A stretch of 64,000 bases of DNA from Monoplex corrugatus (Eukaryota > Mollusca > Gastropoda > Littorinimorpha > Ranellidae). The stretch lies in NCBI GenBank assembly GCA_030674185.1, contig CM060311.1, forward strand, positions 99,813,513 through 99,877,512. Direction: 5' to 3'. The first letter of the stretch is position 1, and each line of letters begins with the position of its first letter. Shown piece by piece: positions 23,555 through 35,410 of this stretch. The position numbers and the translations under genes are program-made. The notes beneath the pieces are model-generated. The model was not told the origin of the DNA. It saw nothing but the letters and a program-made list of their open reading frames with translations, and ran no database searches.

Positions 23555-26500
23555 CTGTAACAGTATCCATACCCCCAATGCCTTTGTTACCATCAATTCC
23601 ATACCCATATCCCCAATCCCTTTGTTAACATCAATTCCTTACCAGTATCCATACCCCCAATGCCTTTGTTACCATCACTTACCTATATCCATACCCCCAA
23701 TCCCTTTGTTACCATCAATTCCTTACCCATATCCATACCCCCAATCCCTTTGTTACCATCAATTCCTTACCCATATCCATACCCCCAATCCCTTTGTTAC
23801 CATCAATTACCTAAATCCATAGCCCCACTGCCTTTGTTACCATCAATTACCTATATCCATATCCCCAATGCCTTTGTTACCATTAATTCCATACCCATAT
23901 CCCCAATCCCTTTGTTACCATCAATTCCATACCCATATCCATAGCCCCAATCCCTTTGTTACCATCAATTACCAGTATCCATATCCCCAATGCCTTTGTT
24001 ACCATCAATTCCATACCCATATCCATGGCCCCAATTCCACTGATACCATCAATTATTTATTAGTACCCACGCCTCCAACCTCTTTGTAACAATCAATTTG
24101 TTAACAGTACCCATGCCTCTAACTCCTTTGATACATCAATTACATACCAGTATCTATACCAACCCCTCCTCTGATACATCAATTACATACCACTATCTAT
24201 ACCAACCCCTATTCTGACACTTCAATTACATACCACTATCTATACCAACCTTTCCTCTGATACATCAATTACATACCACTATCTATACCAACCGTCCTTT
24301 GATACATCAATTACATACCACTATCTATACCAACCCCTATTCTGACACTTCAATTACATACCACTATCTATACCAACCCCTATTCTGACACTTCAATTAC
24401 ATACCACTATCTATACCAACCCCTCCTCTGATACATCAATTACATACCACTATCTATACCAACCCTTCCTCTGATACATCAATTACATACCACTATCTAT
24501 ACCAACCCTTCCTCTGATACATCAATTACATACCACTATCTATACCAACCCCTATTCTGATACATCAATTACATACCACTATCTATACCAACCCCTCCTC
24601 TGATACATCAATTACATACCACTATCTATACCAACCCTTCCTCTGATACATCAATTACATACCACTATCTATACCAACCCCTATTCTGACACTTCAATTA
24701 CATACCACTATCTATACCAACCCCTCCTCTGATACATCAATTACATACCACTATCTTTACCAACCCCTCCTCTGATACAATAAATTCCTTAACAACATCC
24801 ATACCCCTTACCTCTTTGTTACAATCATTTCATTAACAACATCCATACCACTTACTTCTTTGTTACAATCATTTCATTAACAACATCCATACCCCTTACT
24901 TCTCTGTTACAATCATTTCATAAACAACATCCACACCCCTTACCTCTTTGTTACAATAAATTCCTTAACAACATCCATACCCCTTACTTCTTTGTTACAA
25001 TCATTTCATTAACAACATCCATACCCCTTATTTCTTTGTTACAATCATTTCATTAACAACATCCATACCCCTTACCTCTTTGTTACAATCATTTCATTAA
25101 CAACATCCACACCCCTTATTTCTTTGTTACAATCATTTCATTAACAACATCCACACCCCTTACCTCTTTGTTACAATCATTTCATTAACAACATCCACAC
25201 CCCTTACTTCTTTGTTACAATCATTTGATTAACAACATCCACACCCCTTACCTCTTTGTTACAATCATTTGATTAACAACATCCATACCCCTTACCTCTT
25301 TGTTACAATCATTTCATTAACAACATCCATACCCCTTAACTCTTTGTTACAATCATTTCATTAACAACATCCATACCCCTTACCTCTTTGTTACAATCAT
25401 TTCATTAACAACATCCACACCCCTTACTTCTTTGTTACAATCAATTCATTAACAACATCCATACTACCAAGCACTCCTATATTACAATCAATTCATTAAC
25501 AACATCCATACTACCAAACACTCCTATATTACAATTCATTAACAACATCCATACTACCAAGCACTCCTATATTACAATCAATTCATTAACAACATCCATA
25601 CTACCAAGCATTCCTATATTACAATTCATTAACAACATCCATACTACCAAGCACTCCTTTATTACAATCAAATCATTAACAACATCCATACTACCAAGCA
25701 TTCCTATATTACAATTCATTAACAACATCCATATTACCAAGCATTCCTATATTACAATTCATTAACAACATCCATATTACCAAGCATTCCTATATTACAA
25801 TTCATTAACAACATCCATATTACCAAGCATTCCTATATTACAATACATTAACAACATCCATATTACCAAGCACTCCTATATTACAATTCATTAACAACAT
25901 CCATATTACCAAGCATTCCTATATTACAATCAATTCATTAACAACATCCATACTACCAAGCACTCCTATATTACAATTCATTAACAACATCCATACTACC
26001 AAGCACTCCTATATTACAATTCATTAACAACATCCATACTACCAAGCACTCCTATATTACAATTCATTAACAACATCCATACTACCAAGCACTCCTATAT
26101 TACAATTCATTAACAACATCCATACTACCAAGCACTCCTATATTACAATTCATTAACAACATCCATATTACCAAGCACTCCTATATTACAATTCATTAAC
26201 AACATCCATACTACCAAACATTCCTATATTACAATTCATTAACATCCATACTACCAAGCATTCCTATATTACAATTCATTAACAACATCCATACTACCAA
26301 GCACTCCTATATTACAATTCATTAACAACATCCATACTACCAAGCACTCCTATATTACAATTCATTAACAACATCCATATTACCAAGCACTCCTATATTA
26401 CAATTCATTAACAACATCCATATTACCAAGCACTCCTTTATTACAATCAAATCATTAACAACATCCATACTACCAAGCACTCCTATATTACAATTCATTA

Positions 26501-26872
26501 ACAACATCCATACTACCAAGCACTCCTATACTACAATTCATTAACAACATCCATATTACCAAGCACTCCTTTATTACAATCAATTCATTAACAACATCCA
26601 TACTACCAAGCACTCCTATATTACAATTCATTAACAACATCCATATTACCAAGCACTCCTATATTACAATTCATTAACAACATCCATATTACCAAGCACT
26701 CCTTTATTACAATCAATTCATTAACAACATCCATACTACCAAGCACTCCTATATTACAATTCATTAACAACATCCATACTACCAAGCACTCCTATATTAC
26801 AATTCATTAACAACATCCATACTACCAAGCACTCCTTTATTACAATCAATTCATTAACAACATCCATACCCC
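23555..26872. repeat. Composite 36-47-bp minisatellite filling SFT2D intron 6
   Basis: Four successive subfamilies run without a break. 23.56-24.1 kb: CCATACCCCCAATCCCTTTG/TTACCATCAATTCC. 24.1-24.77 kb: 41-bp CTATCTATACCAACCCCTCC/TCTGATACATCAATTACATA. 24.78-25.45 kb: 44-bp AACAACATCCATACCCCTTA/CCTCTTTGTTACAATCATTT. 25.45-26.87 kb: 43/47-bp AACAACATCCATACTACCAA/GCACTCCTATATTACAATTC. All share the skeleton ATCCATACC...TTACAATCAATTC, so they look like stages in the drift of one ancestral unit. Together they occupy about 3.3 of the 3.7 kb of the intron. Confidence 0.93.
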
Positions 26873-27157
<285 letters not shown>

Positions 27158-27295
27158 TTAGTTACAGACAGAATGAAGGTCACACACAATGTAGTGGTTT
27201 CTTTTTTATTTTTGTATAATAAAGAGGTACACCTAGAATGTTAACTTTATCAGAAACATGTTCACTCAAAATTAGCTCCATGTTTTTTTCCTAAA

Positions 27296-27985
27296 AGGAA
27301 CACATGCTGTTTATTACTTTCATGTGAAACAACATGCTGTTTATTACTTTCATCTGAAACATGCTGTTTATTACTTTCATCTGAAACAACATGCTGTTTA
27401 TTACTTTCATCTGAAACATGCTGTTTATTACTTTCATCTGAAACAACATGCTGTTTATTACTTTCATCTGAAACAACATGCTGTTTATTACTTTCATCTG
27501 AAACAACATGCTGTTTATTACTTTCATCTGAAACAACATGCTGTTTATTACTTTCATCTGAAACAACATGCTGTTTATTACTTTCATCTGAAACAACATG
27601 CTGTTTATTACTTTCATCTGAAACATGCTGTTTATTACTTTCATCTGAAACATGCTGTTTATTACTTTCATCTGAAACATGCTGTTTATTACTTTCATCT
27701 GAAACATGCTGTTTATTACTTTCATCTGAAACAACATGCTGTTTATTACTTTCATCTGAAACATGCTGTTTATTACTTTCATCTGAAACATGCTGTTTAT
27801 TACTTTCATCTGAAACATGCTGTTTATTACTTTCATCTGAAACAACATGCTGTTTATTACTTTCATCTGAAACATGCTGTTTATTACTTTCATCTGAAAC
27901 AACATGCTGTTTATTACTTTCATCTGAAACATGCTGTTTATTACTTTCATCTGAAACATGCTGTTTATTACTTTCATCTGAAACA
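27296..27985. repeat. 27/30-bp minisatellite with 3' splice-site-like units, about 24 copies
   Basis: Plus-strand unit TTTCATCTGAAACAACATGC plus TGTTTATTAC; on the gene strand each unit reads GCATGTTGTTTCAGATGAAA. This resembles the genuine exon 6 acceptor GTGTTGTTTCAG|ATCAAA 150 bp away, and the flank at 27,986-28,010 (ACATGCTCACTCAGTTACAG) resembles the flank of the true acceptor (ACACAGTCACTTAGTTACAG). The 27 and 30-bp lengths are both multiples of three, which is why ORFs of 234 and 258 codons appear on both strands. These are artefacts. Confidence 0.93.
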
Positions 27986-28019
27986 ACATGCTCACTCAGT
28001 TACAGCCATGATAAAGTTA

Positions 28020-28185
28020 ACATCTATGAGTCACACAGACTACAGGGACCGTACTCATGATCACAATGAGTCACACAGACTACAGGGACCGTACTCATAA
28101 TCACAATGAGTCACACAGACTACAGGGACCATACTCATAATCACAATGAGTCACACAGACTGCAGGGACCGTACTCATAATCACA
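28020..28185. repeat. 40-bp minisatellite, 4 copies
   Basis: The unit is ATGAGTCACACAGACTACAG plus GGACCGTACTCATAATCACA. It lies in SFT2D intron 5. Confidence 0.92.
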
Positions 28186-28864
28186 GTTTCACTACTCTTT
28201 GTTCACTTTGGTGAGAGTGAAAAAGAGTGTCCTGTAAATGTTATCTATTATATTTTTATTCATTGTTTTGTTTAAAGCCCAGCCGACTGTGTAGAGCCAT
28301 ATCAGGGCTATAACCGTTTCAAAACATACACAATACTTCAACAGGAAAAAGAAAAAGGAAAAGAAAATTAAGTACACATTAATGCATTCGCACACACAAT
28401 CTAAGGAGATGCCCCTGGCACTGACCACTCCATCCAACTTATCACACAGGAGATTCATATCTGAAGACAAATTTAAACATAACTAAAGACATTAAACACG
28501 TATACAAAAATGGGCCTAAATTACCTAATATTGTTTCCATATATCTCATTTCCCTAGAGCCAAAAATGCACTTAATACATTTACCCAGTTATCAATCCTA
28601 AAAGACTTTATCGAACACATACAGGTGAATGGACCAGCAAGGCAGAAAATGATAGGTAGAAATGACAGAAAGCAAAGGATGAAGAAAGAAACAAAGAGAG
28701 TGACAGAAAAGAGAAATTTCTAGCACAGACTTTCTAGAAGGTGGGGATGCTATTTATACTGAAAGAGGAGGATCCTGTAAGTCAAAAACCACTGGAGAGA
28801 GCTGTGCTTAGAAAAAACCACAATAACACCAAAATGAGTTTTAAGTTAATCAGTTTTATAAAAC
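28186..28864. other. Unique part of SFT2D intron 5
   Basis: No exon or repeat recognised; ORFs of 65-92 codons lack any family match. Sequence is AT-rich. Confidence 0.5.
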
Positions 28865-29057
28865 TTAACCCTTTCACTCTCGCACTCCGGTCACCAGCAT
28901 CCTGCATTGCCAACCATGTTAGCAAAGCAAAAACTTAACCCTTTGATTCCCTCACCCTATCCACCAGCTTCCTGCAGGAAGCTGGTGGATAGGGTGAGGG
29001 AATCAAAGGGTTAAGTTTTTGTAGTTGGTAGATAGAGTGCGGGAGTCAAAGGGTTAA
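28865..29057. mobile_element. piggyBac-type MITE, 193 bp, palindromic
   Basis: The element runs from TTAACCCTTTCACTCTCGCA to a matching inverted end AGTGCGGGAGTCAAAGGGTTAA. TTAA target duplications with CCYT-type termini are diagnostic of the piggyBac superfamily. A second inverted pair sits inside: TTAACCCTTTGATTCCCTCA ... TGAGGGAATCAAAGGGTTAA, almost perfectly self-complementary around CTTCCTGCAGGAAG. No transposase is present. A copy of identical length lies at 62,977-63,169. Confidence 0.85.
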
Positions 29058-29189
29058 AGAAACCACAACACTGCTTTTGATGAAAAACGAAAATTCTACT
29101 CTTTCTTTCGAACTAGAATTGAGAACAGTATGTCCGGTGGAAAACTGAACATGCATAGTCTGAAAATGTAAAACAGTACAATAATCACA

Positions 29190-29475
29190 GAAAACTCAAG
29201 TAGACAGTCCATAAAACGCTTATCTATCTCAATCACAGAAAACTCAAATAGACAATCCATAAAACGCTTATCTATCTCAATCACAGAAAACTCAAGTAGA
29301 CAGTCCATAAAACGCTTATCTATCTCAATCACAGAAAACTCAAATAGACAGTCCATAAAACGCTTATCTATCTCAATCACAGAAAACTCAAATAGACAGT
29401 CCATAAAACGCTTATCTATCTCAATCACAGAAAACTCAAATAGACAGTCCATAAAACGCTTATCTATCTCAGCAT
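29190..29475. repeat. 48-bp minisatellite, 6 copies
   Basis: The unit is GACAGTCCATAAAACGCTTA, TCTATCTCAATCACAGAAAA, CTCAAATA. Since 48 is a multiple of three it leaves a 118-codon minus-strand ORF with repeated FSVIEIDKRFMDCL. I consider that an artefact, as it has no homolog I know and sits in an intron. Confidence 0.92.
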
Positions 29476-29705
29476 CTGACTTCTATCAAATACTAATATA
29501 CGTTTCTTGAACGTGATACTTTAAATAAACATTTAATCTACATCCGCTGTCTTCACATGTAGGCCTATGTGATGTAGCTGTATAGGTATGTGTGTGACAA
29601 GAGTAAGTTACTATAAGCAGACAGATGCCAATTTAAAGCAGAAAATAGATTAAACCTTATATACTTAGTCGTAAGTGACACTTGAACGTTGATACTTATA
29701 CTTAC

Positions 29706-29741
29706 AGCTAATGCACAAATCAGCGTCAGAACAAACATCAA
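29706..29741 (-). CDS. SFT2D1: SFT2D exon 5 (36-bp microexon in membrane segment 3)
   Basis: Acceptor CTGTTTCAG, 12 codons LMFVLTLICALA, then donor GTAAGTATAAG on the minus strand. Phase 0 on both sides. Including it makes residues 99-146 align without gaps to the remembered vertebrate protein (VLLCFxxTLCxAxWW), whereas leaving it out deletes most of the third membrane segment. Confidence 0.92.
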
Positions 29742-29829
29742 CTGAAACAGAAACAAGACACATATCAGTGCATATTCACCTGAAACTTGATGTCCTGAGT
29801 CTTTCACACACAATGTACACACAAACACA

Positions 29830-29940
29830 CGCACTCATGTATGCATGTATACACAGACACACACACACACACACACACAGACCCACACACACACAGGGTG
29901 ATGCACAGGCACATACATACATGTACACACACACAGCTAC
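29830..29940. repeat. CA-rich microsatellite
   Basis: Interrupted (CA)n with ACATACATAC. The overlapping ORFs on both strands are low-complexity artefacts. A smaller (CA)11 lies at 30,221-30,243. Confidence 0.9.
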
Positions 29941-30344
29941 TAACAATTTACAACAGAAGAAAGAATGTGCCCACTGTACTACACAACCACAAACCATTGC
30001 AAATCAAAACAACACAACTAATAAGAAACACTATCACACTTGCAAGCAAATAAACAAAACAAGATGAAACAGTTAAAAATGGGGGAAAAAAGAAAGAAAA
30101 ACTTCAGATTTAGTTCAGTCAGTAACAACAACAAAAGTACAGACAATATACCACCATACTTTACACTGGAAATGGAAGAAAATAAAATAAACCAAATTAA
30201 ACCAAACATCCCAAGAAACACCCACACACACACACACACACACAAAACTACCTCATGAAAAAAGCTGCAAAAATAGTCTGTAATTCAAGTAAAATTAACA
30301 AAACAGGTCTCACCTCATCAAATGTTGTTACTTACCACAAAAAT

Positions 30345-30567
30345 TTAACCCTTTGAGTCCCTCACCCTATCCATCAGCTTCCTAAATCATCAGCTACAAT
30401 AGGAAAGCAAAAACTTAACCCTTTCACTTTCCAGTTTCTCACCATATCCACCAGTTTCCTACAGGAAGCTGCTAGTGTTTAAGATGAGGAACTGAAAGGG
30501 TTAAGGTTTTGCAAGTGAAAAGGGTTGTCTTTGCAGCTGGTGGGTAGGGTGACGGAGTCAAAGCATC
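30345..30567. mobile_element. Decayed piggyBac-type MITE
   Basis: Starts TTTAACCCTTTGAGTCCCTC, holds an inner CTTAACCCTTTCAC ... GTGAAAAGGG-like inverted pair and GTTTCCTACAGGAAGC at the centre, and ends GGGTGACGGAGTCAAAGC, where the terminal GGGTTAA has decayed. It is an older relative of the 193-bp elements at 28.87 and 62.98 kb, here in SFT2D intron 4. Confidence 0.75.
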
Positions 30568-30765
30568 AAGCATAAAGAAAATTAAATAGTTATCAAATCC
30601 TACACTTCTGTAACATTAAAAATGACATCCCAAGTAAAAATTGAAATTCTATCTATAGATACACATACTGCCACCCATGAACAGAAACAACATCCACCCT
30701 TTCCCAATTGTCAACATCCCACATAATTATGGACTCTGACATACAGTAATGGTGCCAATACTGAC

Positions 30766-30847
30766 CAGCACAAGAAGAGTTGCAATAATTCTTGTTTTGG
30801 CAAACATCTTTTTGATTTGGTTACAGGGGCCCATCAGGAAGCATGTG
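30766..30847 (-). CDS. SFT2D1: SFT2D exon 4 (family signature STCFLMGP)
   Basis: Acceptor TGTGTGTGCAG; the first base completes Ser79, then TCFLMGPCNQIKKMFAKTR and IIATLLVL (residues 80-106). I chose the donor CTG|GTCAGTATT because it joins in phase 0 to exon 5 and gives a gapless family alignment. An alternative GTATGT 22 bp further would read out of the family pattern and was rejected. Confidence 0.93.
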
Positions 30848-31339
30848 CTGCACACACAGACAAAAACATTTTACATCCATCTGAACAGTAAACCCGTCCT
30901 TTAAATGTCTATATAATTATTATAACCTTCATTATGACCATCATTAGCACTACCACAACCACCATCACAACAACAATGATAATAACGAGGATGACAATGA
31001 TGGCAACTTATATGGTGATGATGACAGGTGCTCAGCTTACTGACAACAACGCTTCAAAAATACTATACAGATACTACGCCTGTACACTGGCCGTTTTGAC
31101 ACTTCATTAAAACACTGTGGGCTACCCAAAACATACTGGACAAAACTGACATGTTTGTGTACCATGTCAATATTACACTCTGTATCTTTTTAAATGTGTA
31201 ATGTGTAATCCATATATGATTGGAGAAGAGCGCTATGCCTGCCACAAGAATGATTTATTATTATCCTAATTACTAACTTTGGTCTTACATGAGGAATTCT
31301 GAACCTGAAAGCCATTTTAGCTGAGTGAGGCAACGAAGT

Positions 31340-32960
31340 GTTTGTCTGACATATCTGTAGTTGTATGATGTTCTGTGCTAGGACATATCTTTAGTTGTAT
31401 GATGTTCTGTGCTAGGACATATCTTTAGTTCTATGATGTTGTGCTAGGACATACCTTTAGTTGTATGATGTTCTGTGCTAGGACATATTTAGTTGTATGA
31501 TGTTCTGTGCTAGGACTATATATATGTAGTTGTATGATGTTCTGTGCTAGGACATATCTGTAGTTGTATGATGTTCTGTGCTAGGACATATCTTTAGTTG
31601 TATGATGTTCTGTGCTAGGACATATCTTTAGTTTATGATGTTCTGTGCTAGGACATACCTTAGTTGTATGATGTTCTGTGCTAGGACATATATTAGTTGT
31701 ATGATGTTCTATGCTAGGACATATATATATGTATTTATGATGTTCTGTGCTAGGACATATCTTTAGTTGTATGATGTTCTGTGCTAGGACATACCTTTAG
31801 TTGTATGATGTTCTATACTAGGACATACCTTTAGTTCTATGATGTTCTGTGCTAGGACATACCTTTAGTTGTATGATGTTCTGTGCTAGGACATATCTTT
31901 AGTTGTATGATGTTCTGTGCTAGGACATATCTGTAGTTGTATGATGTTATATGCTAGGACATACCTTAGTTGTATGATGTTCTGTGCTAGGACATATCTT
32001 TAGTTGTATGATGTTCTGTGCTAGGACATATATGTAGTTGTATGATGTTCTGTGCTAGGACATATCTGTAGTTGTATGATGTTCTGTGCTAGGACATATC
32101 TGTAGTTGTATGATGTTCTGTGCTAGGACATACCTTTAGTTGTATGATGTTCTGTGCTAGGACATACCTTTAGTTGCATGATGTTCTATACCTTTAGTTG
32201 TATGATGTTCTATACTAGGACATACCTTTAGTTGTATGATGTTCTATGCTAGGACATATCTTTAGTTGTATGATGTTCTATGCTAGGACATACCTTTAGT
32301 TGTATGATGTTCTGTGCTAGGACATATCTTTTGCATACTTTTTGCAGGTTCATATCCTTTAGTTGTATGATGTTCTGATACTAGGACATACTCTTTAGTT
32401 CGTATGATGTTCTGATCTAGGACATACCTTTAGTTGTATGATGTTCTATGCTAGGACATATCTTTAGTTGTATGATGTTCTGTGCTAGGACATATCTTTA
32501 GTTGTATGATGTTCTGTGCTAGGACATATCTTTAGTTGTATGATGTTCTGTGCTAGGACATATCTTTAGTTCTATGATGTTCGTGCTAGGACATATCTTT
32601 AGTTCTATGATGTTCTGTGCTAGGACATACTTTAGTTCTATGATGTTCTATGCTAGGACATATCTTTAGTTCTATGATGTTCTGTGCTAGGACATCGATC
32701 TTGAGTTGTATGATGTTTGCTGGTCTAGACATATCTGTAGTTCTATGATGTTCTAGTGCTAGGACATATCTAGTTGTATGATGTTCTGTGCTAGGACATA
32801 TCTTTAGTTGTATGATGTTCTGTGCTAGGACATATCTTTAGTTCTATGATGTTCTGTGCTAGGACATATCTGTAGTTGTATGATGTTCTGTGCTAGGACA
32901 TATCTTTAGTTGTATGATGTTCTATGCTAGCACATATCTTTAGTTCTATGATGTTCTATG
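31340..32960. repeat. 34-bp minisatellite in SFT2D intron 3, about 47 copies
   Basis: The unit is ACATATCTTTAGTTGTATGA plus TGTTCTGTGCTAGG. Alternatives are ACATACC, ATCTGTAG and TTCTATGC. Between 32.33 and 32.76 kb there are many one-base insertions and odd junctions (CATCGATCTTGAG, TTTGCTGGTCTAG), unlike the clean copies on either side. Confidence 0.94.
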
Positions 32961-32999
32961 CTAACAACATTACACAAGGAATTTGGAGTTTGTTCAAGA

Positions 33000-33290
33000 G
33001 GGATTCACCATGCTCGGACAATTCCATATGCACACCACCCAAATCTGCCAGCCATTACCTTACAGACTTCCTAAGCCTGCGTAAAACACTACGCGCTGGC
33101 GAAGTCTTGAAATGGGGGACAGGGGAGAAGGGAACTATGGAACAGTAAGCTGACACCACCAGAAAGAAGGAAACATTAAGATGTGCAGCCAACAGGAAAG
33201 TTTTTATTGTTGTGGGCTGGAATTGAACTTGAGATATCAGATCCTGAGTCCACAGCTCTACCAACTGGCTGCACAACATTATTAAAACAA
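33000..33290 (-). mobile_element. tRNA-derived SINE, minus strand
   Basis: On the minus strand, GCAGCCAGTTGGTAGAGCTG (A-box) is followed about 40 bp later by AAGTTCAATTCCAGCCC (B-box), then a non-tRNA body. The body segment CAATTCCATATGCACACCAC/CCAAATCTGC on the plus strand recurs at 53.42-53.53 kb, showing it is an interspersed family. Intact pol III boxes suggest a SINE head rather than a functional tRNA gene, since the arms do not form a good cloverleaf by eye. Confidence 0.65.
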
Positions 33291-33333
33291 TGAAAAAGAA
33301 AAAAAGAAAAGACTTCATAGTTCATATTCTTAC

Positions 33334-33416
33334 CTGGCCAGTGACAAGATGTTCCCTAACGTGTACAGAATGGCAAATATTGTCAGTCCATTGTGCATAA
33401 ACAATAGACAGCTTCC
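33334..33416 (-). CDS. SFT2D1: SFT2D exon 3 (membrane segment 2)
   Basis: Acceptor TTTTCATTGGTTACAG, then GSCLLFMHNGLTIFAILYTL and GNILSLA (residues 52-78), two bases of Ser79 and donor GTAAGAATAT. It aligns with the LGTxLLWxPxGLxLFAVFYTLGN region of the family. Its acceptor and first bases are the seed of the adjoining 47-bp array. Confidence 0.95.
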
Positions 33417-33815
33417 CTGTAACCAATGAAAATAGTGTTAACATCTGCATAAACAATAGCTTCCTATAACCAATGAAAATTGTATAACATCTGCATAAAC
33501 AATAGCTTCCTATAACCAATGAAAATTGTGTTAACATCTGCACAAACAATAGCATCCCTGTAACCAATGAAAATTATGTTAACATCTGCATAGACAACAG
33601 ATGATTCCCTGTAACCAATGAAAATTGTGTTAATATCTGCATAAACAATAGGTTCCCTGTAACCAATGAAAATTGTGTTAACATCTGCATAAACAATAGG
33701 TTCCCTGTAACCAATGAAAATTGTGTTAACATCTGCATAAACAATAGGTTCCCTGTAACCAATGAAAATTGTGTTAACATCTGCATAGACAACAGATGAT
33801 TCCCTGTAACTCAAA
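33417..33815. repeat. 47-bp minisatellite made of the exon 3 acceptor, about 8 copies
   Basis: Plus unit AACAATAGGTTCCCTGTAAC, CAATGAAAATTGTGTTAACA, TCTGCAT. On the gene strand each copy reads TTTTCATTGGTTACAGGGAA, which is the exon 3 branch/acceptor region plus the first exon bases, followed by CTATTGTTTATGC, also the exon sequence. The array therefore begins inside the exon and multiplies its 3' splice site upstream into intron 2. In some copies CAG has become TAG. Confidence 0.93.
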
Positions 33816-33854
33816 TTGTGTTAACATCATTCCAATCAAGTGAGTTCTAAGTTA

Positions 33855-34370
33855 GAAAACTTACCAAAGCTATGTATGTACACCTGTCTGATCTCTGTGT
33901 GTGTATAATTTGTAACTTACCAAAGCTACATGTATACCTGTATCTGATCTCTGTGTATGTATAATTTGTAACTTACCAAAGCTACATGTATACCTGTATC
34001 TGATCTCTGTGTGTGTATAATTTGTAACTTACCAAAGCTACATGTACACCTGTATCTGATCTCTGTGTATACATGTATAATTTGTAACTTACCAAAGCTA
34101 CATGTATACCTGTATCTGATCTCTGTGTGTGTATAATTTGTAACTTACCAAAGCTACATGTATACCTGTATCTGATCTCTGTGTGTGTATAATTTGTAAC
34201 TTACCAAAGCTACATGTATACCTGTATCTGATCTCTGTGTGTGTATAATTTGTAACTTACCAAAGCTACATGTACACCTGTATCTGATCTCTGTGTGTGT
34301 ATAATTTGTAACTTACCAAAGCTACATGTACACCTGTATCTGATCTCTGTGTATGTATAATTTGTAAGTC
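33855..34370. repeat. 56-bp minisatellite with donor-like motif, about 9 copies
   Basis: Plus unit CTTACCAAAGCTACATGTAT, ACCTGTATCTGATCTCTGTG, TGTGTATAATTTGTAA. On the gene strand each unit contains CACACACAG, a 30-base segment and GCTTTG|GTAAGTTAC, a strong 5' splice-site match, so each copy resembles a tiny pseudo-exon. Confidence 0.92.
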
Positions 34371-34379
34371 ACCCTCACT

Positions 34380-34975
34380 CGTCACCATTATCGCGTGTAA
34401 TGGTAACTGCTGCAGCAGGCGTCACAATATCTGTCTTCCTTTTACTCCAGTCCTGACATTTCTGTGTTGCCTCACAGACCGTCAAACCACTGATGTTTTT
34501 TCTGTGTTGCCTCACTGACCGTCAAACCACTGATGTTTTTTCTGTGTTGCCTCACAGACCGTCAAACCATTGATGTTGGTCAAACCGCTGATGTATTTTC
34601 TGTGTTGCCTCACAGACCATCAAACCACTGATGTTTTTTCTGTGTTGCCTCACAGACCGTCAAACCACTGATGTTGGTCAAACCACTGATGTCGGTCATG
34701 GTGTTCACACAGGAGGTTTCTTTTGGCCTGAACTTTTCCTTGTAAAACTGTGGTCATTAGGGTTTTATTGGTGTTACTGGTCGCAGGGCTGATGTGTATC
34801 ATTCTTCTTTTGTTGACTTCTGCCAGCAGATGACACTGGACTGTGACTTCGCACAAAGTGTTTTCTTTTTCTTTTTTTTTAAATTGGTTCATCTGAGGCT
34901 GTCTGCAGGTAGAACCACATCTCTGCTGCTTTGATCTTAATTTCAAATGCTTTTCTGCATGTACAGGCCTCATAT
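34380..34975 (-). mobile_element. RTE-like LINE 3' fragment, minus strand
   Basis: Minus translation includes TLCEVTVQCHLLAEVNKRR and LMTTVLQGKVQAKRN, matching in order the ELNVKYPLLTEIKKRKLKYV and LVSTVLQGKVEARTG segments of the minus-strand LINE at 44.5 kb. It is broken by stops and carries a 44-bp tandem duplication (34,480-34,690; TTTTTCTGTGTTGCCTCACA/GACCGTCAAACCACTGATG) in its tail. Confidence 0.6.
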
Positions 34976-35148
34976 CAATATAGCATTACTGGCTAGATAA
35001 AATAGTTTACAATTGTAAGGGCTGACAGGCCTCATATCAATATAGCATTACTGGCTAGATAAAATAGTTTACAATTGTAAGGGCTGACAGGCCTCATATC
35101 AATATAGCATTACTGGCTAGATAAAACAGTTTACAATTGTAAGGGCTG
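34963..35148. repeat. 62-bp tandem repeat, 3 copies
   Basis: The unit CTGACAGGCCTCATATCAAT, ATAGCATTACTGGCTAGATA, AAATAGTTTACAATTGTAAG GG lies between the RTE-like fragment and the start of the large retrotransposon. Confidence 0.9.
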
Positions 35149-35410
35149 TGGTATGCTTCTGTTTTTCTGTTTAGCCATTCCTACTCAAATTTTAATGCCT
35201 TTAGTGCAGGTGCCATAATGAGCATTAACTGAGCTTAAATACTGGGAAAGACTAGATCTGCGGGCTTTGTGGGTTGGCTTCCCACCTTGCCTTTGATAAC
35301 ATGCCACGAGTTTTTCAAATGAAAGATGCTCCCAGGATTCACCGAAAGGGGGAGAGAATGATGAATCCATCGGCACTGACTCCATCACGACTGGAAACGC
35401 ACAACGGACC

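Noticed and set aside
27291..28100. ORFs of 234 and 258 codons on opposite strands (FQMKVINSM and HAVYYFHLK repeats)
   Set aside because: Units of 27 and 30 bp preserve any frame that lacks a stop in one unit. They lie in SFT2D intron 5.
30742..30765. Alternative exon 4 end at the stronger-looking GTATGT donor
   Set aside because: It adds eight out-of-pattern codons (VSIGTIT region) and breaks the gapless alignment obtained with the GTCAGT donor and the 36-bp exon 5.
33215..33290. Functional tRNA gene on the minus strand
   Set aside because: The tRNA-like head is followed by a body that recurs at 53.4 kb, and no convincing cloverleaf forms, so a SINE is more likely.
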